NCBI GenBank assembly: GCA_028277985.1
Contig: JANQFG010000206.1
Location: forward strand, 1-55,516
Source of the DNA: a bacterium
Lineage (GTDB): Bacteria > Desulfobacterota > DSWW01
Reading direction: 5' to 3'
Length of the DNA stretch: 55,516 bases
The translations under genes were made by a program, and so were the position numbers. Shown here piece after piece: positions 16,363-25,782 of this stretch (the first letter of the stretch is position 1; each line of letters opens with the position of its first letter). The notes beneath the pieces were generated by a model. The model did no database searches, was not told the DNA's origin, and saw only the letters and a list, made by a program, of their open reading frames with translations.

Positions 16363-18090
16363 CTATTCGGTTGGGTCGGTCGGATCTGTCCCCGCTTCGT
16401 ATTCTTCGAGGTTGGTGGCGCCGTCCTCGTCCGGGTCCTGTTCGGCGTCAGAAGGATCACCGGGATCCAGGTCAAAGGCCCTTTCCCAGTCGTCCGGCAT
16501 GACATCCATATCCGTATCCGGAATGAGGTCGTATTCTCTCGGGTCATTCATGCTCGCCAGGTAATGAGCGAAATCGATGGGCCAGAAGACGCCGTCCTGT
16601 GCCGGCTCGGTACCTGCGGCGGCCCAGAACATCATGCGGGTAGGGTCGGCAATGAAGCTCACGACCGATCGAAGGTGTTTCAGTATGATGGGCCGATGAA
16701 TCCCGAATAGATGGTCGCATGGCGGGGCTATCTGTCTGGATTCCTCCAGTTCGGCGAGCGGATACGTGCGTAACATGGGTATAAAGGTCTGCACGTCCAG
16801 GTTCTGGTATTGATCTGTCAGCAGCTCTCTGAATTTCTGATAACGCTGCCCTGAATTCTTGTTTTCGACAAGCCACGCCTGCCACTCCTCGATCGTATCC
16901 ACCTCTTCCCACGGAACCTCCCACTCCTCCATCTGATCTCTCACCATGTTGTAGCCGTCCAGAGGATATTCCTGCCATCCCGGATACGCGTTGAAATGAT
17001 TCGTGGCCCAGATCATCTCCATACCGGACATGGGCCGGATTTCCGCCATATGGGTGCAGGATGTCTCGAATACCCTGGCCGCGTTCACCTTTGAATCACC
17101 GACAATGATGTTGTAGCCTGTCGTGCCCGGACCATAGGTGTTGATGAGGAGCCTGACATCATCAATGCTGGAGGCCTCCAGAAGGAGTTTTCTCAGAAGC
17201 ATTCGATTCGTGATGCGCTGGTTCGCGATCAGGTCCCTGTCCGCCGAATGGGAGACGGAAGCGCCGACGGTCAAGCCTTGCGCATTCATGGACCGGAAAG
17301 GTGTAACGCTGCCGGCATAGTTCGCACCGATGTAGGCGTGGCCGTCATCCGGTTTGACGATTTGGATCACCATGTTTTTGTGCATGGTGTCGAACGTCTC
17401 ATAGTCCAGATTCCCGCCCCAGATCAGCCTGCCGTCACTCGTGGCATCACCCCATGTGATCGCATTGCTGCAGGCATCAAAACCGAGCACGCTGGAGAAC
17501 ATGTCAGCCAGGCCGGAGGCGACTTCCGTCACATCGGGCAGGCTGTTCGCAACGAATAGATCTCCAACGGTCAAACCTGCCGGGACCCCCACTTCTCGTA
17601 TGCCATCCATCACGCCCTGCAACTCGAGAATGACATCCGGCGCCTGCATCAGATAGGTTATGTGCATAAACGTATAGTAGACCAACTGCAGGGTGGTTCG
17701 GCCGCCCAGAATCTGTTCCATTGTGGGCGGGGTCTGGCCATCAGGTTGCCACCCACCCGCCATCGCATACACGGGTGTCAGATACGTACTGGCGAACTCG
17801 ACTGCTCCGGCGCCCACCAACACGCCTTGCTGCTTCCCCCTCTGGTAGGAGTCCCCCTGCAGGACGAGTATGGGAGGATAATGCTCCAGATTCGGGCGTC
17901 TAACGATATACCCTTCGTCATAGAAAGTAACGACCGCGTCCTTGATCTGGCGCGTCACAGGGACATCGTGGATGCATGACATAAGAAATGCCGCAGCCAC
18001 AACGGAGAAAACTGAACCAGCCCTGTACAGCCAGGACCTCATTGGTCCACAGCGTCCGTACTCATTGAGAATGGTTCGTTTGCTCTTCAT
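16363..18090 (-). CDS. C45-family acyltransferase/amidase-like lipoprotein with C-terminal TSP3-type calcium motif
   Basis: Predicted exported Ntn-hydrolase related to acyl-CoA:6-aminopenicillanate acyltransferases (peptidase family C45), 575 aa. Signal peptide ends in FLMSC. Residues about 55-75 hold the family motif LQGDSYQRGKQQG. The nucleophile is Cys207 in GFDACSNAITWGDAT, followed by GRLIWGGNLDYE and the MNAQGLTVG turn. These enzymes normally mature by self-cleavage before the Cys, here at Ala206/Cys207. The C-terminus (DTDMDVMPDDWE, then DEDGATNLEEYEAGTDP) is a bacterial TSP3/EF-hand-like calcium motif. GGAGG lies before the ATG. It could hydrolyse or form N-acyl amides or other acyl compounds in the envelope. 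An acyl-CoA ligase follows by 23 bp. Confidence 0.8.
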   Translation of the reverse strand: MKSKRTILNEYGRCGPMRSWLYRAGSVFSVVAAAFLMSCIHDVPVTRQIKDAVVTFYDEGYIVRRPNLEHYPPILVLQGDSYQRGKQQGVLVGAGAVEFASTYLTPVYAMAGGWQPDGQTPPTMEQILGGRTTLQLVYYTFMHITYLMQAPDVILELQGVMDGIREVGVPAGLTVGDLFVANSLPDVTEVASGLADMFSSVLGFDACSNAITWGDATSDGRLIWGGNLDYETFDTMHKNMVIQIVKPDDGHAYIGANYAGSVTPFRSMNAQGLTVGASVSHSADRDLIANQRITNRMLLRKLLLEASSIDDVRLLINTYGPGTTGYNIIVGDSKVNAARVFETSCTHMAEIRPMSGMEMIWATNHFNAYPGWQEYPLDGYNMVRDQMEEWEVPWEEVDTIEEWQAWLVENKNSGQRYQKFRELLTDQYQNLDVQTFIPMLRTYPLAELEESRQIAPPCDHLFGIHRPIILKHLRSVVSFIADPTRMMFWAAAGTEPAQDGVFWPIDFAHYLASMNDPREYDLIPDTDMDVMPDDWERAFDLDPGDPSDAEQDPDEDGATNLEEYEAGTDPTDPTE

Positions 18091-18164
18091 CGTCTCCTCC
18101 AGCTCGGGTTCGACAAGGTTGACAGGAATGCTCTAGACGGAGACAGCCCCGCTCGACTCGTATC

Positions 18165-20066
18165 TCAGGGGAACAGGGTGCAGATGTTCGCCAAATGGCC
18201 CGCGGCGGAGTCCAACGTGCCGATCGAAAGCGCTGTCTCTGCAGATACGAGTAAGGCCTCGATGTTGTCCGCTTCCGTCTGGGTCAGATCTCCGGCAGCG
18301 ACAGCGCACGTCAATCCCCCACGGCATTGGGCTATCAGTTCATGGATTTGTAGGATGTCGGCGGCCGCGGAATCCGGGCACGTCCCGGACACGGCGTGAG
18401 CGTTCAAGGCCCGGTCGGCCGCCGCACAGACCGCATCCCTCACGAGCAGGTCGAGCCGTACGGGTGTGAACTTGCTTACGCCTCCCACGATGGGAGGCGT
18501 CATGTCCGGGAAGAGAGATCTGGAGATCGCGCGCCGCACCGGAGAATTGCCCACTAGTATGGCGCCGTCGGGCGCCATGTGAATCGTACCGACCGTTTCC
18601 TCGAGGCCGTCGACGAAATAACGGATCTGGCCCGTCTCGCGGTCCAGGAGACCTACGCCGGTCGAAAGAGGAAGCGCAAAGCCGAAGACGAAGTAGCCCG
18701 CCCCTGCCTGAAAACCGACGCCATTGGCAGTAATCGCGTAGAGGTTGAGGTTTGTGTTCGACTGCCCCAGGCCCGGGTCATATGCCTCCAGGTTGGCGCG
18801 CCAGCCCTGTACGGCGTACGTTCCCATGTCGATGATCTTGTAGATGTCCATGTTGGTGGCAACATAGAGCTCGCCGTTGTCCGAAGAGACCCCGACGGAT
18901 CCAATGAGCTGATCTCCCACGTGGTACGACCAGACGTCCTGGCACTCGCTGTCGATGGCGAGGAGACCGCCTATTCCATCTCCCACATAGATCCGCTCGC
19001 CGTCGGCACGCAGGGCGGGCGTCGACGCCGAGCCGGCCTCGAAGTAACGGTGGCAGGCTTCCACCAACTCGTACGCGGCACCATTGAAGACCGGATCCAG
19101 TCCGTAGATCGCTCCGTACTCGCTTACGTCGTCCATGGTCCCATCCGCCTCGTCCGGCGCGGTCGCGGCAATCCAAATCCGATCCGTTCGGGGATCCACG
19201 GAAAAGAAGTTGCTCACCACGTCCCCCCCGCCCAGGAGATAGGTGACGAGCAGTTCCCCGTCCATCCCGGGAGGCAGGCTCCCTCCCAGGAGGGCGGTTA
19301 TCTCCTCGGTGATGGAGTCCTGAAGCATTTGGCTGATCGCTTCGGGGATGCTGGTTATGAGCCCCGGGGGAGGCGCCGGCGATCCCGGCAGCCGATGGGG
19401 TTGGGCCAACAGGACACCCGAGGCACGGTCCTGCATGCAGAGGTGGCCATCGCGGGTGGCCGTAACCAGGGCATCGATTCCGGGTACGTAGTTGATCCCC
19501 ACGGTCAACTGGTCCTTCGGGTCCGGCGGCAGGGTCAACCCGGTCGGAAGGTCCCACACAACCGTCCCGTCGGTCTTCACGGCAACGGCGTGGTCATAGA
19601 GGCCACGGTAAACGACCTCCTCGCCCGGGACGGCCGGGTTGTTCAGAATAAGTGGTGCCCCGAAACCCAGACCGGTTCCCGAGACCGCCCATCGGCGGCT
19701 GCCGTCGGCAGCGTCCAGGGAGAGCAGAACCAGGCCTTCGTTGTTCAGGTGGGGGACAATACACTCGTTGCCCTGAGCATCGAAGACGCCGGCGTTGCTG
19801 ACCCACATGTTCGGTTCCCCGATCCAGTCATGTTCAAAGACCGGGGCTGCTGCAGTGGATACTTCGTCCGAGTTGACCCCATCCGCGTGCAGGGTCCGCC
19901 ATGCTTCTCGAGTGGGCAGAGCGGGATGGGTCGCCTGGACGTCTCTGCATCCCTCGGGGACCCAATCTGTCTTTCCCGGTGGGTCGAATTCCTTCGGCGT
20001 TGGTGTGCACGCAGCGAAAACGAGCGAGAAGATAAGGACACAAGACAGGGTTGCCGTGACTTTCAT
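18165..20066 (-). CDS. PQQ-type beta-propeller lipoprotein
   Basis: Secreted lipoprotein of about 633 aa; signal peptide with lipobox FAAC. The bulk shows repeated propeller blades (SLDAADGSRRWAVSG, VAVKTDGTVVWDLP, IDSECQDVWSYHVGD, LLDRETGQIRYFVDG), each ending in the W/Y-x-x-x pattern of the PQQ-like quinoprotein fold. The last ~90 residues are a helical domain (AADILQIHELIAQC) of unknown role. I prefer the ATG at 20066 because GGGGGG is six bases upstream; the ATG at 20072 lies too close to that element. There is no evidence for bound PQQ: propellers of this type are often scaffolds or ligand-binding proteins. It is the gene just downstream of the LuxR regulator. Confidence 0.8.
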   Translation of the reverse strand: MKVTATLSCVLIFSLVFAACTPTPKEFDPPGKTDWVPEGCRDVQATHPALPTREAWRTLHADGVNSDEVSTAAAPVFEHDWIGEPNMWVSNAGVFDAQGNECIVPHLNNEGLVLLSLDAADGSRRWAVSGTGLGFGAPLILNNPAVPGEEVVYRGLYDHAVAVKTDGTVVWDLPTGLTLPPDPKDQLTVGINYVPGIDALVTATRDGHLCMQDRASGVLLAQPHRLPGSPAPPPGLITSIPEAISQMLQDSITEEITALLGGSLPPGMDGELLVTYLLGGGDVVSNFFSVDPRTDRIWIAATAPDEADGTMDDVSEYGAIYGLDPVFNGAAYELVEACHRYFEAGSASTPALRADGERIYVGDGIGGLLAIDSECQDVWSYHVGDQLIGSVGVSSDNGELYVATNMDIYKIIDMGTYAVQGWRANLEAYDPGLGQSNTNLNLYAITANGVGFQAGAGYFVFGFALPLSTGVGLLDRETGQIRYFVDGLEETVGTIHMAPDGAILVGNSPVRRAISRSLFPDMTPPIVGGVSKFTPVRLDLLVRDAVCAAADRALNAHAVSGTCPDSAAADILQIHELIAQCRGGLTCAVAAGDLTQTEADNIEALLVSAETALSIGTLDSAAGHLANICTLFP

Positions 20067-20254
20067 TGCCATCCCCCCGGGTGTCTTCCTGAGTTTTCAC
20101 CGTCGAGCCAGAAGCCTTCCGGCTCCATTCCGGCCATTCCACCCACATCCTGGCACGACCCAGGAAGGCCTGTCATCAGCCAAAAGGCGTATTTTCGGAG
20201 CCTATTCGGGTGGTGGTGGAATCTGGTGAGCAGGAGGGAGAGGCCTTGCGGGCA

Positions 20255-20268
20255 TTACGATATCGTAA
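20255..20268. promoter_or_regulatory. Perfect 14-bp palindrome in the leader of the propeller gene (operator candidate)
   Basis: TTACGATATCGTAA is a perfect palindrome in the 211-bp gap between the regulator stop (20284) and the propeller-lipoprotein start. Its size and symmetry fit a dimeric LuxR/FixJ-type HTH site, and the gene upstream encodes such an HTH. Binding is inferred only. Confidence 0.45.
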
Positions 20269-20283
20269 CGGGAATCGCCTCTG

Positions 20284-23067
20284 TCAGAGAATGCCGAGCT
20301 GTTTGGCGCGGGCGATCGCTTGCGTGCGGCTGTTCACATCGAGCTTGGCGAATATGTTGTTGTTGTGTTTCTTGACCGTACCCATTGCGAGGAACAGTTC
20401 ATCGGCGATCTGCTGGTTCGAACTCCCGGAGGCAATCAGCCGTAACACGTCTAGCTCCCGTTTGCTCAGAGACTCGATCAGGCCATGCGCGGAAGAAGAA
20501 TCCCCGGTCTTCCGAAGGTTTTGGTCTCGCTCACGCCGGAGCAACACGCCCAGTTCTGTTGCATAGCGCTCATGTATTCCCCGGGAGACCGCAGCATCAA
20601 GCAAGTCGCCCATAGGAGCGCCCTCGTCCAAGAACAGCCGGACGTAGCCTTCCGACTCGCCGAGTTCCAGTGCTCTCTCCAGCGAGGCCAGGGCCTCCTC
20701 CGTCAGATCGTGTGCCTGATAGGCCATGGCCTTCAAGATCAGGATCTCCACTGCCGTGCCCAGCATTCCCCTTTCCTTTGCAGCGGCAAGCTGTCGATCC
20801 AGGAAACCCTGGACCGGCAGGAGATCATCCCTTCCTCTGGGCAATCCCTCATGCCGGGCCCGAACGATGCGCAAGCGGGCCCCGGCAAGCTGTCCGGCCA
20901 GATGCCAAAGGCCCTCCTGAAAATGCCTGGGCACCTTCTCGAAGTCGTCCAGGTCGAAGACATGCGTTCGAGTGCAAGAGACCGCTTCCTCCAGGCTGGC
21001 GGGTTGATCTTGTCCCCGGGCCAGCATGGTCTTGATCCGAAGCGCCGCCGCAAACGAAGCAGCGCCGGCCCGGAATCGCTCCAGGGGCTCGATCCGGTCT
21101 GCAAGGGCAGATGCCACCGAAGCGTCTTCACCCTGGGCAAGCTTCAACCTGAGAAGGGATGCATAGCCGTGGATCATCACTCCCGGCTCTGCAGTCAACT
21201 CCAGCAACTCGAGGCCCTCCTCCAGGGATCCCCGGGCCTCCTCAAGCCGGTTCTGCTCCAGTTGAACTGCCCCAAGGCAGAGCCTGAGGCCTCCAGCGGA
21301 AGGTAGCGGCCGCATCCCCCGCCCTGAAGGCAACCGTGAAGATTCGACGGCCTCCCGGCAGATCCGTTCGGCCTGCTGCAACCGGCCTCTGTAAATGGAG
21401 ATTCTGGCCAGAATGTAGGCCGCGAAATCCGCCATATAGAGGTTGCCGCACCTGTCCCCGACCGCCTTGGCCTCATCCGAACTGCGCGTGGCCGAGTCCA
21501 GGTCTCCGGCCTGGAGATAGGCCAACCCTAGATTCACCAGTACTGTGCTCCGCAAATCCAGATCTTCCTCGGACAGCCTCTCGAGTGCCTTGTGAGAGTA
21601 ATCGATAACCCGGTGCGGGGATTCCCCCCGTTCCCGCGCCACATGCGCCCGGATGGTGACCACGAAGCCCTCGACACGCCGGAGGGTAATCCACTCGGGA
21701 ACCTCGGGGGTTCGGGAAGGTGGTCGATGCCTGGCGAGGGCCGTTTCAGCGTCCCGGAGACGTGACTCTATACGATCGTAAGAGGAGGCGGTCCGGTCTG
21801 CCATGAGGCTCCATGCGTCGGCAACGCAGAGCATCGGGCGCGAGTGAAAGATCTCTTCAGAGAGCCTGCTCATCCAGTTTCGCAGGGTGACACGCTCGCT
21901 GCTGTAGAAGATCCCGAGAGCGTTCTTTTCCAGAAGATCGGCTGCCCGCTCCTCGTGACCTCCTTCCAGGGCGTGATGGATCGCATCATTCGCGTGACCG
22001 TTCGAGTCGTACCATGTGCTGGCTCGCAGGTGCAGATCCTCGACCCTTTCAGGATGGAGCCTCCGCAGGTGGTTCTGCAATGACTCGCCAAACAGATGAT
22101 GGTAGCGATACCAGCGCCGTTCATCATCCAGGGGCACGACAAAGAGATTGGCCGCCTCGATCTTCTCCAGCAAGGCCTGGCTGTCCTCTCGCCCGGTCAG
22201 AGCCCGGCACAAAGGAGCGCAGAGATGGTTCAGGATGGACGTCGGAAGCAGGAAGCGTTGAACCTCCTCTGACTGGTGCCGAAGCACTTCGGCTGCCAAG
22301 TACCCCTCAACATACTTGTGACTGCCGGCAAAGGATGAGAGAAACGCGCCGACATCCTCGACCTTCCTGATTGCCAGAGCAGCCATCTGCAAACCCGCAA
22401 TCCAGCCTTCGGTACGCTCCTCGAGTGTGGCCACCTGCTCCACGGATACGTCGAGGCCCATCACGTCCTTCAAGAAAGCGTCCGCCTCTCCGGCCGGAAA
22501 TCGAAGGTCCTCCGCACGCAATTCGGCCAACTGGTTTCGTACACGCAATCGGTTGATCGGCAGAGGAGGATCGCTCCTTGCGGCCAGGACCAAGTGGGTT
22601 CGCCGCGGAATATTGTCGATCAGAAAAGCGACTGCATCGTGAATCGATTCTTCCTGGATCAGATGATAGTCATCCACCACGATGATGAGCGGTTGTGTAT
22701 CTTCGGACAATTCGTTGAGAAGGCTGATCAGAATCGCATTCATGGGTGGTTGGGCGGTTGCGGAGAGCATTTTCAGGGACGTGCTTCCCACGTTCGGACG
22801 GAGGGACTGAACGGCTGTCACGAAGTAGGCCCAGAACCGGGTCGGGTCGTTGTCTCCCTGGTCCAGGGAAATCCAGGCAACCTGCTTCTTCGAGCGCTTC
22901 GCCCACTCACCCAACAGGGTCGTTTTGCCGTACCCTGCGGGGGCGGATACGAGGACAAGTCGGTGGGCCATCCCCGCATTCAGGCGTTCGATCAACCGCG
23001 GACGCGTTACCAGTTTTGTCCGTGAGAACGGAATCTCCAGCTTGGACCGAAGGGGCTGCCACGCCAT
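20284..23067 (-). CDS. MalT-like LuxR-family transcriptional activator (LAL)
   Basis: Large ATP-dependent LuxR regulator, 927 aa. N-terminal STAND ATPase: Walker A APAGYGKTTLLGEW (about residue 40-53), acidic Walker B-like LIIVVDDYHLI, and VLAARSDPPLPINRLR (sensor region). The centre is a long helical TPR-like region (about 400-830) that would bind an inducer. C-terminal HTH begins LSKRELDVLRLIASG and continues NQQIADELFLAMGTVKKH. GGAAG precedes the ATG. It is transcribed toward the propeller, C45 and acyl-CoA ligase genes, the likely targets. The inducer is not predictable from sequence. Confidence 0.92.
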   Translation of the reverse strand: MAWQPLRSKLEIPFSRTKLVTRPRLIERLNAGMAHRLVLVSAPAGYGKTTLLGEWAKRSKKQVAWISLDQGDNDPTRFWAYFVTAVQSLRPNVGSTSLKMLSATAQPPMNAILISLLNELSEDTQPLIIVVDDYHLIQEESIHDAVAFLIDNIPRRTHLVLAARSDPPLPINRLRVRNQLAELRAEDLRFPAGEADAFLKDVMGLDVSVEQVATLEERTEGWIAGLQMAALAIRKVEDVGAFLSSFAGSHKYVEGYLAAEVLRHQSEEVQRFLLPTSILNHLCAPLCRALTGREDSQALLEKIEAANLFVVPLDDERRWYRYHHLFGESLQNHLRRLHPERVEDLHLRASTWYDSNGHANDAIHHALEGGHEERAADLLEKNALGIFYSSERVTLRNWMSRLSEEIFHSRPMLCVADAWSLMADRTASSYDRIESRLRDAETALARHRPPSRTPEVPEWITLRRVEGFVVTIRAHVARERGESPHRVIDYSHKALERLSEEDLDLRSTVLVNLGLAYLQAGDLDSATRSSDEAKAVGDRCGNLYMADFAAYILARISIYRGRLQQAERICREAVESSRLPSGRGMRPLPSAGGLRLCLGAVQLEQNRLEEARGSLEEGLELLELTAEPGVMIHGYASLLRLKLAQGEDASVASALADRIEPLERFRAGAASFAAALRIKTMLARGQDQPASLEEAVSCTRTHVFDLDDFEKVPRHFQEGLWHLAGQLAGARLRIVRARHEGLPRGRDDLLPVQGFLDRQLAAAKERGMLGTAVEILILKAMAYQAHDLTEEALASLERALELGESEGYVRLFLDEGAPMGDLLDAAVSRGIHERYATELGVLLRRERDQNLRKTGDSSSAHGLIESLSKRELDVLRLIASGSSNQQIADELFLAMGTVKKHNNNIFAKLDVNSRTQAIARAKQLGIL

Positions 23068-23228
23068 GTCCGCTTCCTCGGCAGGAGGAATCCACCCGAC
23101 CTACCTTCTCGTGATGCACAATTGCGACGCACAGACTACTATCTCAAAGGCATGCACGATTCACAAGGGGACGATTCGGGGATTCGAGGACTCGTCGAGG
23201 GAAGGTCTCCGATCTACTGGGCCCTGGC

Positions 23229-24071
23229 CTAGCGCTTGCCTGGGGGACAGTAGGTCAGGGACCGCACGGTGTCCCGGATCTCCGTGGGGGTCAGCTTGTA
23301 GGTGCGCCGGCGCGATGTCCCGAGGCCCACAGTCCTTTTCAGGTCCACCAGGGTCTCGGCGAGCTTGACGGCCGCATGCGTGACATCGACGATGGGCACG
23401 CCCTTGCCCGGGACCTCACGGTAACCGGCGAAAGAAACCGCGGGACTGAGCGCAACGCAGCAAGGCAGGATGACCTCGGCACCGTCTTCGACACAGGCGT
23501 GACAGAGCTCCTCGAACCGGGGGAAGACGGCCTCCGGGCGGATGAGCATCTCGAACAGGGCATTCACCCAGTCTTCGCCCAGATCAAGCACCCGCACAGG
23601 GCGCACCACGCGCGATTCCATTCCATAGTTTCTTATGTTCCGCTCACAAAAGGCGACGAGCTCATCCATAACGGTGATCATGCTGAAGCGGCTGCCGAGG
23701 GAACAGGCCAGCATCATGGCCGCCTCCGCGGGGGCAATCACCGGTATGTCCACCGCCTGCCTTGCCTCATGGATTCCCGGATCATCCGCACAACCGATGA
23801 TCACAGCGTCGTAACCCTGTTTCTCCGCCTCGATCACCCCATCGAGGAGCCACAGGTTGTTCAGCATCTCCGTGTAGTAGGAGTGCACCATATAGGCAGA
23901 GTGCTTGAGGTGGTTGATGTCGACCTCGGTGTCCGGACGGGCAACGGTCCCCAGGTTCTCAAGCATCCTTGCCTCGGCTTCCTTCACGGAAGCAGACAAG
24001 ACCATGCCCGTTTCCCTCTCCATCTGCTCCTGTGGCGGAAAAATGTTTTGCCACGAGATTCTCATTCCCAT
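23229..24071 (-). CDS. Asp/Glu/hydantoin racemase-family protein
   Basis: Protein of the aspartate/glutamate racemase superfamily, 280 aa. Both catalytic-type cysteines are visible: one in VIIGCADDPG and one in VILPCCVALSP, about 110 residues apart, as in hydantoin and maleate isomerase/racemases. AAGGAGG is six bases before the ATG at 24071. It is the last gene of the acyl-CoA operon, 56 bp after the thiolase. In this context it might be a racemase, isomerase or decarboxylase acting on a pathway acid rather than an amino-acid racemase, which is speculation. Confidence 0.82.
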   Translation of the reverse strand: MGMRISWQNIFPPQEQMERETGMVLSASVKEAEARMLENLGTVARPDTEVDINHLKHSAYMVHSYYTEMLNNLWLLDGVIEAEKQGYDAVIIGCADDPGIHEARQAVDIPVIAPAEAAMMLACSLGSRFSMITVMDELVAFCERNIRNYGMESRVVRPVRVLDLGEDWVNALFEMLIRPEAVFPRFEELCHACVEDGAEVILPCCVALSPAVSFAGYREVPGKGVPIVDVTHAAVKLAETLVDLKRTVGLGTSRRRTYKLTPTEIRDTVRSLTYCPPGKR

Positions 24072-24127
24072 ACGAAACCTCCTTGTCCGGCCCGGGACGG
24101 TCCTGATTCCGTTTCAGCCGGCCGCCC

Positions 24128-25282
24128 TCATTTTTTGAGAATGACGATGCTGCTGTTCGGCCCGGCCCCCATGGCGTGGGCCAAACCGGTCTTTGCGTCC
24201 GGAACCTGGCGCGGTCCGGCTTCGCCCCGAACCTGTGTATAGATCTCGACGATCTGGGCCAGGGCTGTTGCGCCGAGCGGATGGCCCCTGGACATGAGCC
24301 CTCCGTCGGTGTTCACGGGGCACTTTCCGTCCAAGTCGAAAGCCCCCTGTCTCAAGAGATGGGGTGCCTCTCCCTTCTTGCACAGCCCCAGTTTCTCTAT
24401 GTCCCACAGCTCGCCCGGGGACATGGTGTCATAGGCCTGAACTACATCTATATCCTCCGGACCGCATCCGGACATTTCCCATGCCTGTTCGACACCGATC
24501 TCGATCGTGTCCGGCGTCTTGATCCTGACACTGCCGCCACCGTACTCGTGACCATAGGTTCCGCTGGTGAGCACGGATGCTGCGACGCTGACTGCCCCGT
24601 CCTTCTGTTTCAACCTGTCCTTGCTGCAGAGAACGACGGCAGCTCCCCCGTCGGCGAGGGGGCAGGCGTGCAGCAGGTGAAGCGGCTTTGCGACAACTCG
24701 GGAACCAAGCACCTCCTCCAACGTGACGGGCTTCTGTAAACGGGCATTCGGGTTCAGGGCGCCGTTCCGCCGGTTCTTGACCGTCACCCTGCTGAAGTCC
24801 TCGACCGTCGCGCCTGTTTCCTCCATGTACCTCAGCGTTTGCATCGCATATGCTGCGGGCTGAACATTGAAACCCATGGTCCTCTGCCATTCGGGCCATG
24901 CCGTGCTCATGATGAAGCCCCTCGGCATGGTCTCGAATCCAACCGCAAGGACCACATCGTGGATCTCCGCTGCGATCATCTGGTAAGCCAACCGGAAGGC
25001 GGAGGCCCCGCTGGAGCAGGCGTTCTCGACATTCACGATCGGAATGCCCGTCATTCCGATCTTTCCGATCGTTTGATGCCCTGCAGCCGTTCCGCAGTAG
25101 ACATTCCCGCAGAATGCGGCCTGGATCTCTTTCCATTCCATCTGCGCGTGGGTCAGGGCCTTCAGGATCGCCTCGCTGCCGAGATCGTAGAACTCCTTTT
25201 TCGGCCGCCCCTTGCGGCCGTCATAGCTGTTGAATCGAGTCAACCCGGCTCCTGCAATCACTACCTCCCTCGCATTCTTCAT
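24128..25282 (-). CDS. SCP2-type thiolase family protein
   Basis: Thiolase-fold enzyme, about 384 aa, that cleaves or forms beta-ketoacyl-CoA. Nucleophile Cys89 in NACSSGASAF; the later GHPLGATALAQI carries the conserved His, and HAMGAGPNSSIVI replaces the classic CxG region, as in SCP2/lipid-transfer thiolases that pair with a DUF35 protein. That partner is encoded immediately upstream. I chose the ATG at 25282, with GGAGG at a proper distance; a GTG at 25300 overlaps the DUF35 stop region. It terminates the beta-oxidation-like sequence hydratase, dehydrogenase, dehydrogenase, thiolase in this operon. Confidence 0.9.
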   Translation of the reverse strand: MKNAREVVIAGAGLTRFNSYDGRKGRPKKEFYDLGSEAILKALTHAQMEWKEIQAAFCGNVYCGTAAGHQTIGKIGMTGIPIVNVENACSSGASAFRLAYQMIAAEIHDVVLAVGFETMPRGFIMSTAWPEWQRTMGFNVQPAAYAMQTLRYMEETGATVEDFSRVTVKNRRNGALNPNARLQKPVTLEEVLGSRVVAKPLHLLHACPLADGGAAVVLCSKDRLKQKDGAVSVAASVLTSGTYGHEYGGGSVRIKTPDTIEIGVEQAWEMSGCGPEDIDVVQAYDTMSPGELWDIEKLGLCKKGEAPHLLRQGAFDLDGKCPVNTDGGLMSRGHPLGATALAQIVEIYTQVRGEAGPRQVPDAKTGLAHAMGAGPNSSIVILKK

Positions 25283-25296
25283 CTTCTCGCCTCCAA

Positions 25297-25731
25297 TCAC
25301 TCAGCATTTGAAGGGCGGAACTTGTACGCCATGACATCGTTCCCGTCTTCATCCTCGTGCAGCTTTTCGATCACCATCTCCACGTCCATCCCTACATGCA
25401 GCGAGTCCGGGTCGCATCCTGTGAAAAGGGTCTCGATCCGTATCCCTTCGGGCAACTCCACGAACCCGAGTGCATAAGGCACCTCACCCTTGTAGTAGAT
25501 GGGCGGCCTCTGCGCTACGACCGAGTAGCTGTATACCTTGCCGGCGCGGCTCAGCCTGACCTCTTCCAACTCGGTGGACTGGCAGTATCCGCACAATGCG
25601 ATGTCCTTCTTCGGGAAGAACAGCTCCTCGCAAGACAGACACCGGCTTCCGATGAGTTGCTGCTCCTCGGAAGTGGACGCAGCCTCTGCCCACAATCCCT
25701 CCCGCACGGGAATCCTCTTCTTCTCTTCCAT
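25297..25731 (-). CDS. DUF35 OB-fold zinc-ribbon protein (thiolase partner)
   Basis: Small acyl-CoA-associated protein of 144 aa. N-terminal rubredoxin-like zinc ribbon with CLSC and CGYC pairs (spaced about 13 residues), followed by an OB-fold (GKVYSYSVVAQRPP, YALGFVELPEGIRIETLF). Such proteins form complexes with SCP2-type thiolases and HMG-CoA-synthase-like enzymes and help channel acyl-CoA. The thiolase gene starts 14 bp downstream of its stop. GGGAGG precedes the ATG. A second protein of this family is cut by the right window edge. Confidence 0.9.
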   Translation of the reverse strand: MEEKKRIPVREGLWAEAASTSEEQQLIGSRCLSCEELFFPKKDIALCGYCQSTELEEVRLSRAGKVYSYSVVAQRPPIYYKGEVPYALGFVELPEGIRIETLFTGCDPDSLHVGMDVEMVIEKLHEDEDGNDVMAYKFRPSNAE

Positions 25732-25782
25732 CCTTGTGCCTCCCTGACAATCGGATACCTTGTATCGCCCGTCCGATATTTG

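Noticed and set aside
18579..20375. Plus-strand open frame of 598 codons opposite the propeller gene
   Set aside because: Antisense to a lipoprotein with signal peptide and propeller repeats; no motif of its own.
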